Assembly: GCA_965115815.1 (NCBI GenBank)
Contig: OZ220465.1
Location: 1,302,001-1,366,000 of the forward strand
From: VXPW01 sp965115815
Lineage (GTDB): Bacteria; Pseudomonadota; Alphaproteobacteria; TMED109
Direction: 5' to 3'
DNA length: 64,000 nucleotides
In this document: piece by piece, positions 35,169 through 45,231 of the stretch
Layout: every line of letters starts with the position of its first letter
How positions within the stretch are numbered: position 1 is the stretch's first letter
Notes under the pieces: generated by a model
Databases searched by the model: none
What the model saw: the letters and a program-made list of their open reading frames with translations, nothing else
What the model was told of the DNA's origin: nothing
Program-made: the position numbers and the translations under genes

Positions 35169-37079
35169 TCAGACCAGGGGCGCGCCGTCATCCCGGGCGA
35201 CGGCGATCACGGCAGATCGGGGAACCGTATTCCCGCCATCGGGGAAATGGCTGCCGCCCCGTTCGCCGGGATGCTGGATTCCGACAAACATGGTCCTTCC
35301 GTCGGGGCTCCAGGCCAGACCGGTCACCTCGCATTCCTTCGGTCCTACCAGGAAACGGCGGATCTCGCCCGTGTCGGGGTCGCCGCGCAGCATCTGGTTG
35401 TTGCCCTGGCCCGCGAATTCGCCTTCGTTCGAGTACGCCCCGTCGGTCTGGATCCACAGGCCCCCCGAACGGTCGAACGCCAGCCCGTCGGGAGAATTGA
35501 ACATGTTCTCCGGAGTCAGGTTGGACGAGCCGGCGTCCGGGCCGACGTGGACTGCCGGATTGCCGGCCACCACGTACAAATCCCACGAAAACGCGCGCGC
35601 CGTGTGATCGCCACGGGCCGGCCGCCAGCGGACGATCTGACCGAACCGATTTCCGAATCTCGGATTCGGACCGTCGATCGGCATGGGGTCGCCCCCGAGG
35701 TTCCGGGCCCTGCCGCGGTTCTTGTTGTTGGTCAGGCAGCAGTACACCTCGGCCCGGCCCGGGTGAACCGCAACCCATTCCGGCCGATCCATCGTGGTGC
35801 CGCCGATGGCGGAGGCCGCCCGGCGCGTGTGGATGCAAATGTCGGCGAGGGTCGGGAGGCCGGTGGTGGATGGTGAGAGTTCAAGCCAGACTCCGTGGCC
35901 TGTTTCATCGAACCGTGCGGTGAACAGCGTGCCCGAATCCAGCAAGTCGGCGTTGTCCCCGCCGGGTCGATAGCGGCCGTCGCTGACGAACCGGTACAGG
36001 AACTCCCCCTGTTCGTCATCTCCCATGTAGACCACGGCCTGCCCGGAATCGGCGATCACGAGCTCCGCATTCTCGTGCTTGAGCCGTCCGAGTGCCGTAC
36101 GCTTGCGGGGGGAGGACGCCGGGTCAGCCGGGTCGATTTCCACGACATATCCCACGCGGTTCGGCTCGTGGGGATGCTTGGCAAGGTCGAACCGCTCGTC
36201 CTGGCCGCTCCAGCCGATCTTGGTATCGACGACATCGATTCCGTAGCGCGCCAGATCTTCGGAGATCTGGATCCCGGTATCGCTTGACGCAAAATAGAGA
36301 TGAAAGTTCTCTTCGCAGGTCAGAAAGGTTCCCCAAGGAGTCTTTCCGCATCCGCAATTGTTCCAGGTTCCGAGGCTTCGTGTGCCGGACGGGTCGGCGG
36401 CAGTCCGCAGGAGCGGGTGACCGCGCGCCGGCCCGGCAATGGTCATGGGCGTATCTGCGGTAATGCGCCGGTTGAACGGCGAGTCCAGCACCACCGACCA
36501 GATGCGGTCCTTCTGCCGGATCTCCACGATCGACACACCGTGGGCTGCCTGGCTCTTCCGTACGTCGTCGGCGTTCCGGGGAAGCCGGTGTGCCGCGCCG
36601 CCGCCGAACAACGGAGGATTCACGTACTCGTTGTTCACGGCGAGGAGCGTTCGCGCACCTACGGCGAACAACTCGATGCCGTCGTTGTTGTCGCCGAACG
36701 CGCGCTGCTGGCTGGAAGCGGTCCCGCCAGTGACCGGATCAAAAGGCGTCCCGTCCGACCACATCGGGTCGGCCCAGCGAACGACGGGGTACCAGCTGTA
36801 TCCGTCGGGTACGGTAACGGTATCCAAGGTGTTGGCGGCAACGGAGTGGAACGGGCTGCGGTCATCATCCTGAGCTCGGGCGGTCCGGCAGCCGGCCCCG
36901 CCCGCACCCAGCACAAATGCCGTGGCACCGACCCCCGCCGCGCCGTTCAGGAAGCGGCGGCGCGAAAGCAGCCGGTGCGCCAGCTTTTCGAAATCCGTTG
37001 GCGGCAGGGCCGGGAGAGGGCCGGATGTCGTGGGACGAGGGCGACCGGAGGGGTTCGGCGCAGCGTGTCGAGACTTCAT
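35169..37079 (-). CDS. PhoX-family alkaline phosphatase (DUF839)
   Basis: 636 residues from ATG 37079. The twin-arginine signal is clear near residue 40 (SRRRFLNGAAGVGATAFVLG), so the folded enzyme is exported by Tat. PhoX features: VTVPDGYSWYPVVRWADP, NEYVNP, SGTRSLGTWNNCGCGKTPWGTFLTCEENF, FDLAKHPHEPNRVGYVVEIDP, RLKHENAELV, YMGDDEQGEFLYRFV, DNLAFDRSG-like DGLAFDRSGGLWIQTDG, and C-terminal EVTGLAWSPDGRTMFVGIQHPGE. PhoX uses iron and calcium to release phosphate from organic esters; expression is often PhoB-controlled, but no clear Pho box was identified. Confidence 0.92.
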   Translation of the reverse strand: MKSRHAAPNPSGRPRPTTSGPLPALPPTDFEKLAHRLLSRRRFLNGAAGVGATAFVLGAGGAGCRTARAQDDDRSPFHSVAANTLDTVTVPDGYSWYPVVRWADPMWSDGTPFDPVTGGTASSQQRAFGDNNDGIELFAVGARTLLAVNNEYVNPPLFGGGAAHRLPRNADDVRKSQAAHGVSIVEIRQKDRIWSVVLDSPFNRRITADTPMTIAGPARGHPLLRTAADPSGTRSLGTWNNCGCGKTPWGTFLTCEENFHLYFASSDTGIQISEDLARYGIDVVDTKIGWSGQDERFDLAKHPHEPNRVGYVVEIDPADPASSPRKRTALGRLKHENAELVIADSGQAVVYMGDDEQGEFLYRFVSDGRYRPGGDNADLLDSGTLFTARFDETGHGVWLELSPSTTGLPTLADICIHTRRAASAIGGTTMDRPEWVAVHPGRAEVYCCLTNNKNRGRARNLGGDPMPIDGPNPRFGNRFGQIVRWRPARGDHTARAFSWDLYVVAGNPAVHVGPDAGSSNLTPENMFNSPDGLAFDRSGGLWIQTDGAYSNEGEFAGQGNNQMLRGDPDTGEIRRFLVGPKECEVTGLAWSPDGRTMFVGIQHPGERGGSHFPDGGNTVPRSAVIAVARDDGAPLV

Positions 37080-37938
37080 CGTTCCGTTCCGGATTCGGGT
37101 ACGGCGGCGACGGCACCCGGATGCACGGTGCACGAGTGGAGGTTCGGATCCCGGCCCGAAGGTTGCGATGGCCGCGTACCGGAACTCCGGTTCGGCGGCG
37201 ATGGTTTCGGCATCGGTTTCCGGCCCGAGGATTCCGGCGGCAGGGGCGAGCGGGTGCGAGGCACCCTGCAGTACGATAGCGAAAGCCGGTTCGCCCGGTG
37301 TGGTCGGGTGGGGTGCAGGGTACCGACTCTTTCGTGCACGATCCAGCGGACCGCGCTTCTCCCTGCACCGGCGGCAACCTTCTGCCTGCACGGCACCGGG
37401 CGCGGCTGCAGGCGGATGACGCAGGGCCCGAACGGCCGATCCTGGGAGTCGACTTCGGATGACCACCTCCATGGTTGCCGGATCAAGACTGCGGAGGATC
37501 TGGCGACAGAGATCCGAATCTTCCGGACGGATTGTGTGCCGAATGCGGGAAGCGGAATCGACGGGACGGTTTGCTATCGGGCCCGGTGCTTCCGGTGCCG
37601 GGTTCCGCGGGATCGCGCCGGACCGGATGACGCCGTCCGGTGTGGCCGAACCCGATTCTTGGTGGCGGTGAGCTGCCACTGACCCATGCTCAACGAAGGC
37701 CGGCCCGCCGGGCCGCGGGGCGCGTCCTGTGGGGCCCAAGCGACCCGGGTCCTGCCCCCGATGGCGAAGCGCGGGGATCGTGCCGCCGACCCCTCGGCCG
37801 CGACCCTGCCGGACGCCGGGCTGCGGTGACCATCAGGGTGTAAGGGGGCAAGAAGCCCCGGGGGTTCCGAGTCGCCGGAGGCTGGGAGGCCGTGCCCGGG
37901 GATCGCGCACGGGGCGAGCGGCCACTACAATCGCGAAC
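37080..37938. other. Long intergenic region between divergent phoX-like and ggt genes
   Basis: About 860 bp. Both flanking genes point away from it, so it must contain both promoters, but no clear promoter, operator or coding sequence stands out. Confidence 0.45.
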
Positions 37939-39690
37939 ATGGACCGTGTGTTTCCGAGACTGCTGACAGGCTGGCTGGTGGTGCTCTCCGGCGGGATGGC
38001 GTATGCAGAACCCCGAGAGCGTGCCGAACCCGAAGCGTCCACCGGCATCGGAACTGCCAGGTCCGCGGACAGCATCGCCGGCATGGTGGTCGCTGCCGAT
38101 TCCCGGGCGGTGGATGCGGCTCTCCGAGTGCTCCGCGACGGCGGCTCCGCTACGGATGCCGCGATTGCGGCGCAGTTGGCGCTGGCAGTGGTCGAACCGC
38201 AGTCGTCGGGAATTGGCGGTGGCGGGTTCCTGCTGCGTCGGGACGGCGCCACCGGAGTGCTCCATGCCTTGGACGGCCGCGAAACGGCTCCGGCCGGTGC
38301 CCGGCCCGACATGTTCCTGGATGCCTCGGGATCACCGATCGCGTTCTTCGAGGCCGTCGCGGGCGGGCTTTCGGTCGGCGTACCGGGGCTCGTGCACCTG
38401 CTCGAGACCGCCCACGCCCGGTTCGGACGGCATCCTTGGGAAGCTCTCTTTGCACCCGCGCTGGCGCTTGCCCGGGACGGTTTCGCGGTTCGCCCCCGAC
38501 TGCATGGCCTGCTCGCCCGTGCCCGTCACGTTCGTCGTGACCCGGAAGCGCGCGCATACTTCTATGATTCGGCGGGAAACCCGCGGCCGGTCGGCTACCG
38601 GCTGCGCAATCCGGAGCTCTTTCGGGCGCTGCGACAGCTCTCCCGGAACGGAGCAGCCGCGCTCTATCACGGTGCCCTTGCCCGGGCCATCAGCCGGAAG
38701 GTGGGCCGAACCCCGCACCGGCCGGGGACACTCGCGCCGGCCGACTTCGCACGCTACAGTTCGCGTTTCCGGAGTCCGGTATGCGGGACGTACCGCTCCT
38801 ACCGCGTCTGCGGCATGGGCCCCCCGAGTTCGGGTGCCACGACCGTACTGGCCATTCTCGGTCTGCTTGAGACGTTCGATCTCGGCCGCATGGATCCGAA
38901 CACGGCGGAACCTTGGCACCTGTTCGCGGAAGCTTCCCGTCTCGCGTATGCGGACCGGGATCGCTACGTTGCCGATCCCGATGCCGTCGAGGTACCGACC
39001 GAAGGCTTGGTGGATCCCGGCTATCTTGCGCGGCGAGCCTTGCTGATCGATCCGAACGCCGCCGCGCCGGGGCGCGTGGTTCCAGGAATCCCGCCGGGAG
39101 CCCCGGAAGGCCGGTTCGACGGCCGTTCTCCCGAGGAACCGTCTACGACCCATCTGTCGGTGGTCGACCGAATCGGCAACGCCGTGGCGCTGACGTCAAG
39201 CATCGAAACCGCATTCGGCTCCGGACTGATGGTCAGCGGGTTCCTTCTCAACAATCAGCTGACGGATTTTTCCTTTGCGCCTCGGCCGGCCGACGGTGTC
39301 GCCAATCGCGCTGCGGCCGGCAAGCGGCCCCGGAGCTCGATGGCTCCCACCGTGGTCACCGATGCGAAAGGGCGCCTCCGGGCGGTGCTGGGGTCTCCGG
39401 GCGGGGCCCGAATCATCTGCTACGTGGCTCAGGCCATCCTCCTTTCGGTCGACTGGGCGCTGGATGCCGCCTCGGTGGTGAGCTTTCCGCATATCTGCAA
39501 TCGCGGGGGAGCCACGGAGATCGAAGCGGCACCGGCCGCCGCGGCTTGGACCGTTCCGCTTGCGGACTTAGGCCATGTGGTTGCGGCGCGCTCCATGACC
39601 AGCGGGCTCAACCTCATTCTCGTGGGACCCGATGGTCGGATGTCCGGTGCGGCGGATCCGCGGAGGGAGGGTGCGGTCGGGGTTCCGTGA
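37939..39690 (+). CDS. ggt: Gamma-glutamyltransferase
   Basis: 583 residues from ATG 37939. Signal peptide about 1-23 (LLTGWLVVLSGGMAYA) sends it to the periplasm. Ntn-hydrolase features: GGSATDAAIAAQLALAVVEPQSSGIGGGGFLL (glutamyl-binding region), GMGPPSSGATTVLAILGLLE, and the autoprocessing site TTHLSVVD, where the first Thr (about residue 403) becomes the nucleophile of the small subunit. GSGLMVSGFLLNNQLTDFS and SSMAPTVV complete the small subunit. The enzyme splits glutathione gamma-glutamyl bonds; it may recycle glutathione in the periplasm. Length is normal. Confidence 0.94.
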   Translation: MDRVFPRLLTGWLVVLSGGMAYAEPRERAEPEASTGIGTARSADSIAGMVVAADSRAVDAALRVLRDGGSATDAAIAAQLALAVVEPQSSGIGGGGFLLRRDGATGVLHALDGRETAPAGARPDMFLDASGSPIAFFEAVAGGLSVGVPGLVHLLETAHARFGRHPWEALFAPALALARDGFAVRPRLHGLLARARHVRRDPEARAYFYDSAGNPRPVGYRLRNPELFRALRQLSRNGAAALYHGALARAISRKVGRTPHRPGTLAPADFARYSSRFRSPVCGTYRSYRVCGMGPPSSGATTVLAILGLLETFDLGRMDPNTAEPWHLFAEASRLAYADRDRYVADPDAVEVPTEGLVDPGYLARRALLIDPNAAAPGRVVPGIPPGAPEGRFDGRSPEEPSTTHLSVVDRIGNAVALTSSIETAFGSGLMVSGFLLNNQLTDFSFAPRPADGVANRAAAGKRPRSSMAPTVVTDAKGRLRAVLGSPGGARIICYVAQAILLSVDWALDAASVVSFPHICNRGGATEIEAAPAAAAWTVPLADLGHVVAARSMTSGLNLILVGPDGRMSGAADPRREGAVGVP

Positions 39691-40672
39691 GCGTTCAGGC
39701 ATCACCGGTCTTCTCCGTAACCTGGTCGCGTATCCAATGCGGGCGTATTCGGTTGGACCGAGAGGCCGGACCGAAGCCCGTCCCGGCGGCGGATCGGACC
39801 GCCGGATCTCCATCGGTCGGCCTCCTGGCATCCGGCGGCGCGAGTTCCGTTCGGTCGCTACCGCGCCGGCGGATTCCGGTGCTGCGTGCCCCCGCTTCCG
39901 CATCCAGGGTGTCGCCGGCCGAGATCACGGTTCGCCGGCACTGCCCGACGGGCGGTTTCCCGGGATGCCTGGACGAACCGGTTCCGCGGTCCGGGTTTCG
40001 TTACTGTGTCGGCGGCGGATTTCGGCATGCGGTGGCGTCGCTGGGATGCCGGGTAGTGCGGGCGGGATCGGTTGCGGCGGGTCAGGAAGAGGGGGCGTCG
40101 CAACGAGCGGGCGGACGGGCACGGCGCCCGGCAAGGGGACCGGATCCCTTGGGGCGACCGCCGCATCCGTCTTGGGGTCCGGGGTGATCGGTGCTGATTT
40201 CCGTTGTCCGGGACTGCACGCACGGTTCTGGGCCGAGCATGCGCGTCATCTGCGGGGAGGCCGATGGGGCGTGCAGGATCATCCGATCCCGAGGGCCGGA
40301 GAACCCGCAGGACCTTCCCACGCTGTGGTTGCTATTGTGAAGGACCGCTGCACGGGACACAGAGTTCCGCATTCCTGCCGAGTGTTCCGGCTGCGGCGGC
40401 ACGTGGACGGCCCCGCAGCCGGAACACCCGGCAGGGTTGGGCCTGCGCAACCTCCCTCCATCGGCCGTCGACAAGATCGAATGCAGCGTGGGATCCGCGG
40501 CGCTGGTCCGCCGTGCGCGCGATCGACGAAGGCGCGGCCGGAGCCGGTTCCGGAGGCAGCCGGAGCGAGCGCGGGTCCCGGTATCACGTGGTGCCGAGGA
40601 TTCGGATCCAGACCGCGTGCAAGCAGGAGCGGAACGCTCCGTGCCGGAACGGATGGCGGACCCGCACGCCGG
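39691..40672. other. Gene-free region with a long inverted repeat
   Basis: About 980 bp between convergent genes (ggt plus, kinase minus). No credible gene. The only structure found is the 21-bp inverted repeat at 40376-40433. Confidence 0.5.
40376..40433. repeat. 21-bp inverted repeat with 16-nt loop
   Basis: Left arm 40376-40396 (TGCCGAGTGTTCCGGCTGCG plus G) pairs with right arm 40413-40433 at 20 of 21 positions. No T-run follows on either side. Could be a bidirectional terminator between convergent genes, a REP-like element or a remnant of a mobile element. Confidence 0.6.
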
Positions 40673-42058
40673 TCAGACTGGCAGCTTCAGCAGGAACCGT
40701 GTGCCGGACGACGAGGTCTTTCCGAGCTCGAACGTCCCGCCGTGGGCGGCGAGGATCTCGCGGACGATGAGGAGTCCGAGCCCGTGCGCGTTGACGACGG
40801 TGTCGGCGAGCGGGCGGTCAAAGAACGCCCGGACTTCCGCGTTCAGACCCGGGCCGTCGTCTTCCACCTCGATCAGGACGTGGCGCGTTCGCCGTCGCGC
40901 CCGCACCGAGACCGTTCCTCCCTCGGGCATCGCCTCGGTCGCGTTCTGCGCCAGGTTGAGCAACGCGCGGAACAGCTCTTCGCGGTCGACCTCGACGGTC
41001 AGGTCGCCCGGCACATCGATATCCCAGCGGATCCGACCGGCATGGATGGCGGCGACGGAATCCCCGGCTTCCACCGCGATGTCGCGCAACCGGACGGCGG
41101 CCAGCTTGATCGGAGTCGCGCCGAATCGGTGATAGTCCAGCGTGCGGGTGCAGATCTGTACGGCCCGTTCCACCGCTGTGACCAGCAATGGGACCAGTTT
41201 CCGCACGGCCGGATCCTGCGTGGCCCTGATCCGATCCGACGTCACTGCGGCGGTCTGGAGGACGTTGCGCAGATCATGATTGATCCGGCTGACCGACGCG
41301 CCCAGCGCTGCTTCCCGATCGCGTCGTTGCAGCAGGGCGCGCAGACTGCCCTGCATCGACAGCACCCCGCGCTCCAGATCCCCGATCTCGTCGCGTCGGT
41401 TCGATGCCGGGGTTGCGGGATATTTGTCCTGCGGATTGCGTGCGAACCATGCCAGACGTTCGATGATGGCGGTGACCGGACGGACGAACTGATGCTGCAG
41501 CACGAAGAACAGCAGGACTCCGACCGCAACGAACGGCGCCACCGCGCTGGCGCCGATACGGAGTGAATGCCGCCACATGGTTTCCGCAAGGGGGGTCTCG
41601 GGGGCCACCACTTCGATCCCGACGCCGGGATTCTGCTCGACCGGTGCCACGATCCGCAGAAGGCGGCCACGCCCGTTGATCAGGGTGTCGAATGCGTGGC
41701 GCACACAGCCGAACCAAGAAGTCGAGGCGGGACGGACTGTCTTGTCCACTGCTTTCGGCGTGGAGCCGATGACCAGGGTCGACGTATCGCCGGTTCGGAG
41801 AATCACAGCATGGGTGTCGGTGAAATCCAGCAGGCGCTGACGCAGGGCTGAATCGAGTTCGCCCTCGGCCATCACCTGCACGACTCTGACGGTATCGTAG
41901 GCACCCTGAAGCTGGTCTTCGATTTCGGCCTGCCAGAACGCCGACACCCACGTCACGTACGAAGCGGCGGCCCACAGGGCGGCAAAGGCCAAGGTGTGCC
42001 GGAGGATCCGAGCGGTCAGTGACCTCCGTGCGCGCCGCCGCCCACCCGTTCTCGCCAC
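40673..42058 (-). CDS. Membrane sensor histidine kinase
   Basis: 461 residues from GTG 42058, 4 bp after the flavoprotein reductase stop. Two membrane helices: about 15-37 (LRHTLAFAALWAAASYVTW) and about 170-195 (VAPFVAVGVLLFFVLQHQF), bracketing a roughly 130-residue periplasmic sensor; a HAMP-like segment follows (RPVTAIIERLAWFARNP). H-box RINHDLRNVLQ carries the phosphorylated His; the ATPase has N-box NLAQNATEAMPEGG, G1 EDDGPGLN and G2 AHGLGLLIVRE. No response regulator gene is nearby. Coupled translation with the reductase hints at redox sensing, which is inference. Confidence 0.88.
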   Translation of the reverse strand: MARTGGRRRARRSLTARILRHTLAFAALWAAASYVTWVSAFWQAEIEDQLQGAYDTVRVVQVMAEGELDSALRQRLLDFTDTHAVILRTGDTSTLVIGSTPKAVDKTVRPASTSWFGCVRHAFDTLINGRGRLLRIVAPVEQNPGVGIEVVAPETPLAETMWRHSLRIGASAVAPFVAVGVLLFFVLQHQFVRPVTAIIERLAWFARNPQDKYPATPASNRRDEIGDLERGVLSMQGSLRALLQRRDREAALGASVSRINHDLRNVLQTAAVTSDRIRATQDPAVRKLVPLLVTAVERAVQICTRTLDYHRFGATPIKLAAVRLRDIAVEAGDSVAAIHAGRIRWDIDVPGDLTVEVDREELFRALLNLAQNATEAMPEGGTVSVRARRRTRHVLIEVEDDGPGLNAEVRAFFDRPLADTVVNAHGLGLLIVREILAAHGGTFELGKTSSSGTRFLLKLPV

Positions 42059-42062
42059 CGCA

Positions 42063-43496
42063 TCACCCGAGGCGGGCCAGCAGGCCCGCGATCCTGCGCA
42101 TGCGCGTTCCGAACAGTGCCGGCGTGAAGTACGACCCGGCGACCTGCCGGCCGACCTCGCCGCGGGTGGGGTACGGCAGGATGGCACTCGTCATCCGCGC
42201 GATCCTCATCCGATGAGATACCATCAGGCACCAAGGATGGATCAGCTCACCGGCGTGGGCTCCGACCATGCTCGCGCCCACGACCCGTCCCCGGTAGACC
42301 ATCACCTTGATCAGACCGTCGGTTTCGCGCTCGGCGCGAAATCGGTCGTTGCTCTCAACCGGCAGGGTCACGACCCGCACTCGGTTCCCGAATCGCTCCC
42401 GTGCGTCCGGTTCGCTGAGCCCGACCTGCGCGACCTCGGGGTCGGTGTACGTAACCCAGGGTACCGCGGTCTCGTTGATCCGGGCCGGCAGCCGAAACAG
42501 CGCCCGCCGCACGACGATGCCGGCGTGGTAGGCCGCGACGTGTGTGAACTGCAACCGTCCGATCGCGTCGCCGATCGCGTAGATCCGGCGGTTGGACGTA
42601 CGCAGGCCGGCATCGACCTCGATCCCCCGGCGGTGGCTGTGGATGCCTGCGGCATCAAGATTCAGGTCATCGGTGTTGGCGCGCCGCCCGGCTGCCACCA
42701 GCAGATGGGTTCCGGAAACTTCGCGGTCGCCTTCCGCCGTCCGCACGGTCAGCCGAATCGAACCCGTCACCTGGGCGGCGGAGGTCACGACCGCCTGCTC
42801 GATGGTCGAAATTCCTTCGTCACGGAACCGCTGCGCCACGACCGCAGCGAGGTCCGGGTCGTCGCGGTGCAGCAGACGGCCCCGCTGGATCACGGTGACC
42901 GTGCTGCCCAGGCGGCGGTGCGCCTGCGCCAGCTCACATCCGATGGGCCCGCCCCCGAGGACCAGCAGGTGCTGCGGCCGTTCGTCATTGTCAAAGATGG
43001 TTTCGTTGGTGAAGTACGGTACGGTTTCGATCCCGGGCACGGGCGGCACGACGGGGGAGGAACCGGTCGCCACGACGAAACGCTTGGCGAACACCCGGAA
43101 CGGCCCGGCCCGCACTTGGTCGCGGCCGACGAAGGATGCCGTTTCGCGAAGGACGGTGGCGCCGAGACCTTCGAAGCGTTCCTGGGAGTCATGCGGCGCG
43201 ATGGAGGCGATGACGCTCTGCACGTGATCGCGCACCCGGGCGAAGTCGGTCGTCGGGGGTTCCGTTACCACCCCGAACCGATGGGCGTGCCGCGCCGCGT
43301 GGGCCGCATGCGCCGCCGCGATCAGGGATTTGGACGGAACACATCCGTAGTTCAGACAGTCTCCTCCCATCCGGCCGCGCTCGATCAGCACGGTTTCGAT
43401 GCCTAGCTGGGAGGCAGCAGCAGCGACACTCAGACCGCCCGAACCGGCACCGATGATGCACAGGTACGGCCGCAGCGTGGTTTCCGGTACACCCAT
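42063..43496 (-). CDS. FAD/NAD(P)-dependent disulfide oxidoreductase (mercuric reductase/dihydrolipoamide dehydrogenase-like)
   Basis: 477 residues from ATG 43496. FAD site CIIGAGSGGLSVAAAASQLG, redox-active pair Cys47 and Cys52 (GGDCLNYGCVPSK), NAD(P) site LVLGGGPIGCELAQAHRRLG, second FAD motif RRIYAIGDAIG, and a dimerisation domain starting AVPWVTYTDPEVAQVGLSE. The C-terminus has ILPYPTRGEV instead of the HxHPT of lipoamide dehydrogenase, so it is a relative rather than the E3 subunit; no MerA HMA domain or C-terminal Cys pair. Precedes the histidine kinase gene in one operon. Confidence 0.9.
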   Translation of the reverse strand: MGVPETTLRPYLCIIGAGSGGLSVAAAASQLGIETVLIERGRMGGDCLNYGCVPSKSLIAAAHAAHAARHAHRFGVVTEPPTTDFARVRDHVQSVIASIAPHDSQERFEGLGATVLRETASFVGRDQVRAGPFRVFAKRFVVATGSSPVVPPVPGIETVPYFTNETIFDNDERPQHLLVLGGGPIGCELAQAHRRLGSTVTVIQRGRLLHRDDPDLAAVVAQRFRDEGISTIEQAVVTSAAQVTGSIRLTVRTAEGDREVSGTHLLVAAGRRANTDDLNLDAAGIHSHRRGIEVDAGLRTSNRRIYAIGDAIGRLQFTHVAAYHAGIVVRRALFRLPARINETAVPWVTYTDPEVAQVGLSEPDARERFGNRVRVVTLPVESNDRFRAERETDGLIKVMVYRGRVVGASMVGAHAGELIHPWCLMVSHRMRIARMTSAILPYPTRGEVGRQVAGSYFTPALFGTRMRRIAGLLARLG

Positions 43497-43609
43497 GGGA
43501 CATGCTTTCCTATCTGTTGGAAGCTGGCTCCGATACCATAGACCCAGCTTGCGGTGCCCGCGATTCCGGAGACCGCCGGTCATCGGCGCGCCGTCCACCC
43601 ACCATGAAG

Positions 43610-44485
43610 GTTCCCGGATGCAGCGCTTGCGGTCGAGGTCGACCGAGAGGCATGGGGCGGACGGCCGGTTCCGGCCCTTTGTCGCAGCGCGATCCTGCCG
43701 TCGACTCTTGGACGCGTGCGAGGAACTGTGGATCGCCGAGCATGGAGGCGGCATGCACATCCCCGCCCGTCGGCCCGCACCTCCACCCGCCCCCAGAAGG
43801 CCCAGGCGCTGCGGGAAGCGCGGGTCGCCAAGGTATCCCTGCAGTTCCGGCGCTTCGACCTGCCTCCTCCCGGGAACGGAACCGGCGCGGGCGACCCCGT
43901 GCCCATGACGGCGGTCCGCAGGACCGAAGAAGATCCACCGGCCGGCGTCGAGCCCCTGCACGGGATCCTGCTCACCCGCCTGCCGGTATCGACCCGGAAG
44001 GAGGTGCGGCGGGTGCTGGAATTGTATCGCCTGCGCTGGCGGATCGAGGACTGGCACCGGGTCCTGAAACGCGGATGCAAGGCGGAATTCCTCCACCATC
44101 GGGAAGGACACCGGATCGAACGGGCGGTCACCATCAAGGCCGTGATCGCCTGGCGACTCTTCGCCATGGTCATGCTCGGACGGGAAACCCCGAACTGCCC
44201 GCCGAGGTTCGGTTCGGCAAAACCGAAATCATGGTGCTCAAGGACTTCGCCCGTCGGCACAAGCTTCGGCGCCCACCGGACAACCTGGGGCACGCCGTGC
44301 GGACCCTGGCGATCTTCGGCGGCTACCTCGATCGCCGCAGCGATCCCCCACCCGGGCCCACGGTGGTCGGGCGTGGCTACACCCATATGGCGATCCTGGC
44401 CCAAGGCTACGAATGGGTGCTGGAGATGGATCCATCCAGCGAGCTGTACCAGGAATTACGTCCAGACAAGACATGTGAGTCATAG
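43610..44485 (+). pseudogene. Degraded Tn5-like (IS4 superfamily) transposase
   Basis: The clear part runs from about 43790: REARVAKVSLQFRRFDLPPP, LHGILLTRLPVSTRKEVRRVLE, LYRLRWRIEDWHRVLKRGCK (catalytic Glu region), ERAVTIKAVIAWRLFAMVML. After a frameshift near 44205 it continues MVLKDFARRHKLRRPPDNLG, AVRTLAIFGGYL, SELYQELRPDKTCES to the stop at 44485. Upstream pieces (about 43610-43790) are in a third frame and the N-terminal half is gone. No DruA-like domain is visible here. Confidence 0.75.
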
Positions 44486-45231
44486 GCAGGCAGCGGGTCT
44501 GCGGGGATGAACCAGCGAGAGCCGTACCGATCGGGTGCCCCCGCGTGCCGACACGGAAATCTTGCCAGAATCCTGCCGTCAATTCAACAGTTCCGGACTA
44601 CTGGCTCGCGGACGTCTTTAGGCATCAGAACGGCCGCTTCTCCGGCCGCCAAGGATACCAGCTGCCGGTACCGTCGTTCTTCCCGCCGTCCCGTGCGCCG
44701 CAGGGCGCCGGCCGGCGAGCCGGGGTCGGGAACGGTTTCGATGTCCAGATGCCCAACAGGAACCGACATGGGGCCGTATGCGTCCACGGGCCAAGAGAAG
44801 TTCGATGCTGCGCATGGGAACGCCCTACGCCCCGGACAACCACACATGGCCAAGGACGATCCCTCATCTGCCTGCCGATGTCACAGAGAGGCTGTCGGAA
44901 GTCCGGGTGCGACCGGGCGGAGCCATCGGATGCCTGCGGCTCCAGACGCCCTGATCGAGACCGCGCGAGCAGAGGCGGGACGTTCTTGATGTGTTTCGGG
45001 CGAGATCGGAGAGGCGGATGCTTCACCTGTGTGGTCCACGGGGAACCCGAATCTTGGGCGCGCTCTTCCGATCGGGCTTCCAGCGACGACTGCGGCACGG
45101 GATCCCGGTTCTGCCTACACGCTCCGATTGCCTGTACGATTGTGGATCCGGACCGACGTGCATAGAGAGGTCTCCGGTCCGGTGTTCGTCCGAACCTTCG
45201 AACGGGAGACCAGGAGCGGGAGCGGATTGGC
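44486..45231. other. Gene-free region
   Basis: About 750 bp between a transposase remnant and a broken dehydrogenase gene. No recognisable protein, RNA or repeat was found. Confidence 0.45.

Noticed and set aside
42063..43496. Mercuric reductase of a mer operon
   Set aside because: The C-terminal vicinal Cys pair and HMA domain of MerA are absent and no other mer genes are near; only the general flavoprotein family is supported.
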